A DNA stretch of 64,000 bases from Adineta vaga. Its lineage: Eukaryota > Rotifera. Location of the stretch: positions 1,488,001 to 1,552,000 of the forward strand of contig CP075496.1 of NCBI GenBank assembly GCA_021613535.1, written 5' to 3'. Shown piece by piece: positions 60,522 through 64,000 of this stretch. The notes beneath the pieces are model-generated. The model ran no database searches, had not been told where the DNA came from, and worked only from the letters and a program-made list of their open reading frames with translations. Both the position numbers and the translations under genes were made by a program. Each line of letters opens with the position of its first letter. Positions within the stretch are counted from its first letter, which is position 1.

Positions 60522-63500
60522 TTATCGTCGAATAAACTCAATTAAAAGCAAGAGAATCATGAAGAGAATCGAAGATTTCATTGAATTTCCATTAGATAAT
60601 GAAATTTTATTTTCATTAATAAAATAATCTTCAATTAATACTGATTTCTCTTGTCGAATGATAAAATTTTCTAATAGAGTTAATGTTACATTCAGATATT
60701 GATCTGTCGTTTGTTTTGAATAAGGTAGAAAATAATTTGTTATCGTCTAGAAGAGAAACAAACGATTCAATTACATCATTAAGATCATATTGAGATATTC
60801 TTACAGGCAAAAGATCAATAGAAATAAGTTCGATATGACTTGGCAGCTGTTCTATACGTAATCGATATAGAATATCCGAATGATCATTAGCTAAAGATAT
60901 GATTAGTTATTTTGATCAAAAGCAAAATGATTGAGATTACTTACAAATCGAATGCTTAGTTTGCCAAGAGAAATGAATACCTGAAATATTTCTTGTTGTG
61001 ATTAGATTAAGTGGTGATAAGATTGACTGAATAGCTTGTTCATCTGTTTGACATGATGGTCGAATACTTCCAGAGATATGAATTGATTCACAAGAACTAA
61101 CATTAAAATAGATTTGAAAAGATTTTTTCAAACGTAATTTGGGAACTATTGGTTTGATATTTAATACATATGTACAATTGAAACGTAAATCATATAATTC
61201 AAATGTATTGTCTTTTGTTGATGCATCACGTCGATAACAACAAGAAAGTACATCGGAATAACATTGAGTTTCAATCCAATGTAAATCATAATGTTCAAGA
61301 CGATAATCGGCTATTTTATTCCACGAAAGATTCGTTTTAATTAAACCATTGATAAAATATGGTTCGGACATACGAAAATTCTTTAGAGTAAATAATTCGT
61401 CTTCATAATTAAACTTCAATGATATTGGTAGACTTGTCTGAAGAGGACTGCCATCAGAACTGATTAATGAACGAATCTATACAATAGAGAGAGAGAGAGA
61501 GAAACAAAAACGATACTTGACTTTTGTTCAAGTAACTACTTACTGTGAATATATAAGACATGTGCGTCGACAAATATGGTATGGTGAATTCTAATGGATA
61601 TAATGATGATGAAACATCAATAGTAGTAACAAATGATGATGGATCATTCTGTGCTTCCCAGGAAATCTATAAAAGAAATGAATAAAATTATTAAAGAAAA
61701 CAAAGATATATATTTGCTGAACAAACTTGATATCCATGAATTGAAAAATTTGGTCTTTCCCAACTAAGAGTAACGTTTAGTTTTGTATTTGATATCAATT
61801 GAAAATCTTTAATAACAAAATTTAGAGGTGATGCGATTGTTGGTAAAGATTTATGTGAATGATTTTCTTGAAAAAAAGAAAAAGAAAATAATCAATTTCT
61901 ATTATTCATCTTTTCAATTATTCTTACTTGAATTTGAACTTAAACGAAATGGTTTTGTCGCTGTTGAAAATGTCGAAAATCCTTGCCGTGTAACTGTAGC
62001 TACACGAAATGTATACCATCGATTATCTCGTTGAATATTTCTTATAATAGCTTTTGTTTGTGAAACTTCTTCTTTGACAAAACCCCATTTTGATATTGTG
62101 TCTTGTTGATAGAGATCAACTTTTGGTAATGTCCATTGAGCTTCAATAACATAGAAAATTGGTTCAATATTATTCATTCCATTGGAATTCCATTTTAATC
62201 GAACAGTTCGTCGACTTTTTCTTTCTATAGCCGTCACATTCGTCGGTTGAGGTATTGTTTCTAGATGAAAAAACATATTCACGTATGTTTTTTTTTCTCA
62301 CATTTATCATTATCTCGCGTGCAATACAAGGCTAATTATGAACAGCTTTTCTTTCCCTTTCAATATGTCAATCATTATTTTATGATGGCATCCGAGACAC
62401 CTGTATGAATCGATCAACTTACCGAAACAATCATTCGCGGGTGAACATGACGATGATGATGATTGACAATCATCTAAAAAGGAATGAGAGTTAATCCGTT
62501 TCTTCGATCTTTATTCCTCACGAGACATCAAATGTCATTTACATTGTTATTTGAAACAATTCAATTTTCTTACCTGTTAAACAATTCGATTGTTGTTCAT
62601 AAAGCTTTTGGACAAAACCACAACTTCTTTGACATTCACCATTTTGTAACTAAGATTAAGAAAAAGAATATAATTTTCATTAACTAAAGTTAATCTATTT
62701 ATTTGTTTCATATCTGCTTTCTTCTATTTCATTCTATCATGAGTGTATATATATATATATACACATATATACAGTTGTCGACATCAAGCGTTCATCACAA
62801 TGAACATATCATCTTTCTTAACTTTGTTTTTTACCATCGATAATGATCTCGACAGATACGAGGTCATGCTTTCGATCAGAGATAGGCAAAAAGAAAGAAT
62901 AACTTACTGTCGAACAGATTGCTTGACAACTTTGGTCATTGGACAGGAGAAGTGGCGGATCCAAATCACATGGGAGTAGACACTAGAATAGACATTAGAA
63001 AAAAACAAGTACAAACAGATCAACTCGTTTGCATACTGATGAGCTAAAAAGAAGAAGGAGAAAAAGAAAATCAGCCGATTTCCGCCTTTAGTCTATGCAA
63101 GTTTGTCGGTCAGTGAGATTTTTTTTCCTTCATAATTCAATTAGTTAGACATTAGATTCTCTATTTCTCATTAGCTCTATATTGTTAGTCGAGTTATCAT
63201 ATGAGACAATCATACGTTTTTCAATCTCCTCCTTCTTTCTATTCATTCAGGGCAATTTACTTACCGAGCTACATGTGATAAGGCGTGGACAACGTTCCCA
63301 GATAGATCGCCATGGTAAAGTTAGTGCATGTGTCGTCTAAAATAAAATCATAATTATTGAAGACATTCAATCGATAGGACAATTCTTTTTGTTTTCTTAT
63401 CGCGTTTTTCTTTCTTTGTCGAAATGATTATTCGTATAATTATAATGTATGTCAATGTGAGATGCGAAAAAAGGCAGTTCGAACAATTGTTAAATGATCA

Positions 63501-63900
63501 GTATGAAATTTTAACTTGTTCATTTCATTAATTTAAAATCAACATCATTAGAATGTATGAATGAATGGAAAGTGAAAGACAAGTTCGATTGAGTTTTTCT
63601 ATTTATTTAGTGTCTTGTCATCAGATTGTATATATGATAGACGAGACACCTCATCTATAAAAATAACAAAATGAGAAACGGAAGCACCTGTGTATATGGC
63701 TAACTAACACCTTTCATTTTTATGTTTTTCTTCGACTAATAACTGAAACAAAAATCAAATCTGATATTCTACGAACTAATTTTGTTTGTCTAATGGCTTA
63801 ATTGAGAGAGAGAGAGAGTGAGTGAGTGAGGAAAGTAAATGTACACACCTTGAGGGTTAATTGAACATTTTTTTTCGAATAAAAGATGAAAAGAAAGGTG
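60522..63900 (-). CDS. anos1: Anosmin-1 (KAL1) extracellular matrix protein, 5' end uncertain
   Basis: Anosmin-1 is an extracellular, heparan-sulfate-binding protein that guides neurons and branches axons. Minus-strand exons are recognised at about 63849-63890, 63265-63336 (IWERCPRLITCSS), 62910-62983 (CLLPCDLDPP...DQSCQAICST), 62577-62648 (LQNGECQRSCGFVQKLYEQQ), 62428-62474, 62260-61920, 61860-61726, 61666-61545, 61475-60945 and on to TAA 60522. The Cys-rich N-terminus aligns with human anosmin. Fibronectin III repeats follow, the first with the human-like pattern LKWNSNGMNNIEPIFYVIEA and RWYTFRVATVTRQG; the third shows LEHYDLHWIETQC, FNCTYVLNIKPIVPK. The C-terminus is a hydrophobic tail (SSILFMILLLLIEFIRR), as in a GPI-anchor signal or a TM end. 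A WAP core is not visible. The start codon was not found and may lie beyond the window. Confidence 0.85.
63804..63830. repeat. (GA)n/(GAGT)n microsatellite
   Basis: GA units passing into GAGT units, in or near the first introns of the anosmin gene. Confidence 0.85.
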
Positions 63901-64000
63901 TTTAATGTTTTCTATAGTCGATGAGAAAAACAAAATCTTTTCATTAAACAAATGAATTGATCAATATAATCTTCTTCTACTTGTAGATTTTCATCTTTCC

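Overview
The window is animal nuclear DNA, most likely from a bdelloid rotifer (inference, about 0.7). It is AT-rich, with gt..ag introns that are mostly 47-65 nt. It holds 19 recognisable genes of ordinary metazoan families: Vsx homeobox, laminin beta, anosmin, TARP, FHL, TMC, a nuclear receptor and others. Among them sit three intronless flavohemoglobin genes of bacterial/fungal type, a family animals normally lack. Heavy gene acquisition of this kind, and a short TGTGGG-like tract (the bdelloid telomere unit) beside the first copy, point to bdelloids. No rRNA, tRNA or CRISPR was seen.

Layout. 1.9-4 kb (+): Vsx/Chx10 homeobox. 4.5-9.7 kb (-): CDK7, MLX-type bHLH, RFC2. 11.7-20.7 kb (+): a PTB-domain protein, a stargazin-like TARP and an FHL LIM protein with two candidate first exons. 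21.3-38.95 kb (-): proteasome subunit PSMD4/Rpn10, cytohesin ARF-GEF, an HR96-like nuclear receptor, laminin beta. 40.6-41.8 kb: ninjurin (+) and ALR/Erv1 (-), convergent with probably overlapping 3' ends. 41.9-45.3 kb (-): TMC and mitochondrial bL12m. 45.7-48.8 kb (+): DCUN1D3 and MKK4. 49-58.6 kb (+): the flavohemoglobin array. 58.9-60 kb (+): a divergent four-LIM protein. 60.5 kb to the right edge (-): anosmin-1, whose 5' end is probably cut off by the window.

The most interesting block is about 50-58.6 kb. Flavohemoglobin copies 1 and 2 form a roughly 4.1-kb tandem duplication. Their flanks have diverged visibly, yet long coding blocks are almost identical at silent sites, which suggests gene conversion. 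Between them lies a dead mariner/maT-type transposase relic. All three proteins keep the haem, FAD and NAD(P)H signature residues, so they are probably active nitric-oxide dioxygenases in an animal genome.

The other genes serve unrelated housekeeping or signalling roles (transcription and cell cycle: CDK7, MLX, RFC2; protein turnover: PSMD4, DCUN1D3; mitochondria: ALR, bL12m; matrix and neural: laminin, anosmin, TARP, Vsx). They do not form a pathway; neighbouring location is ordinary eukaryotic gene order.
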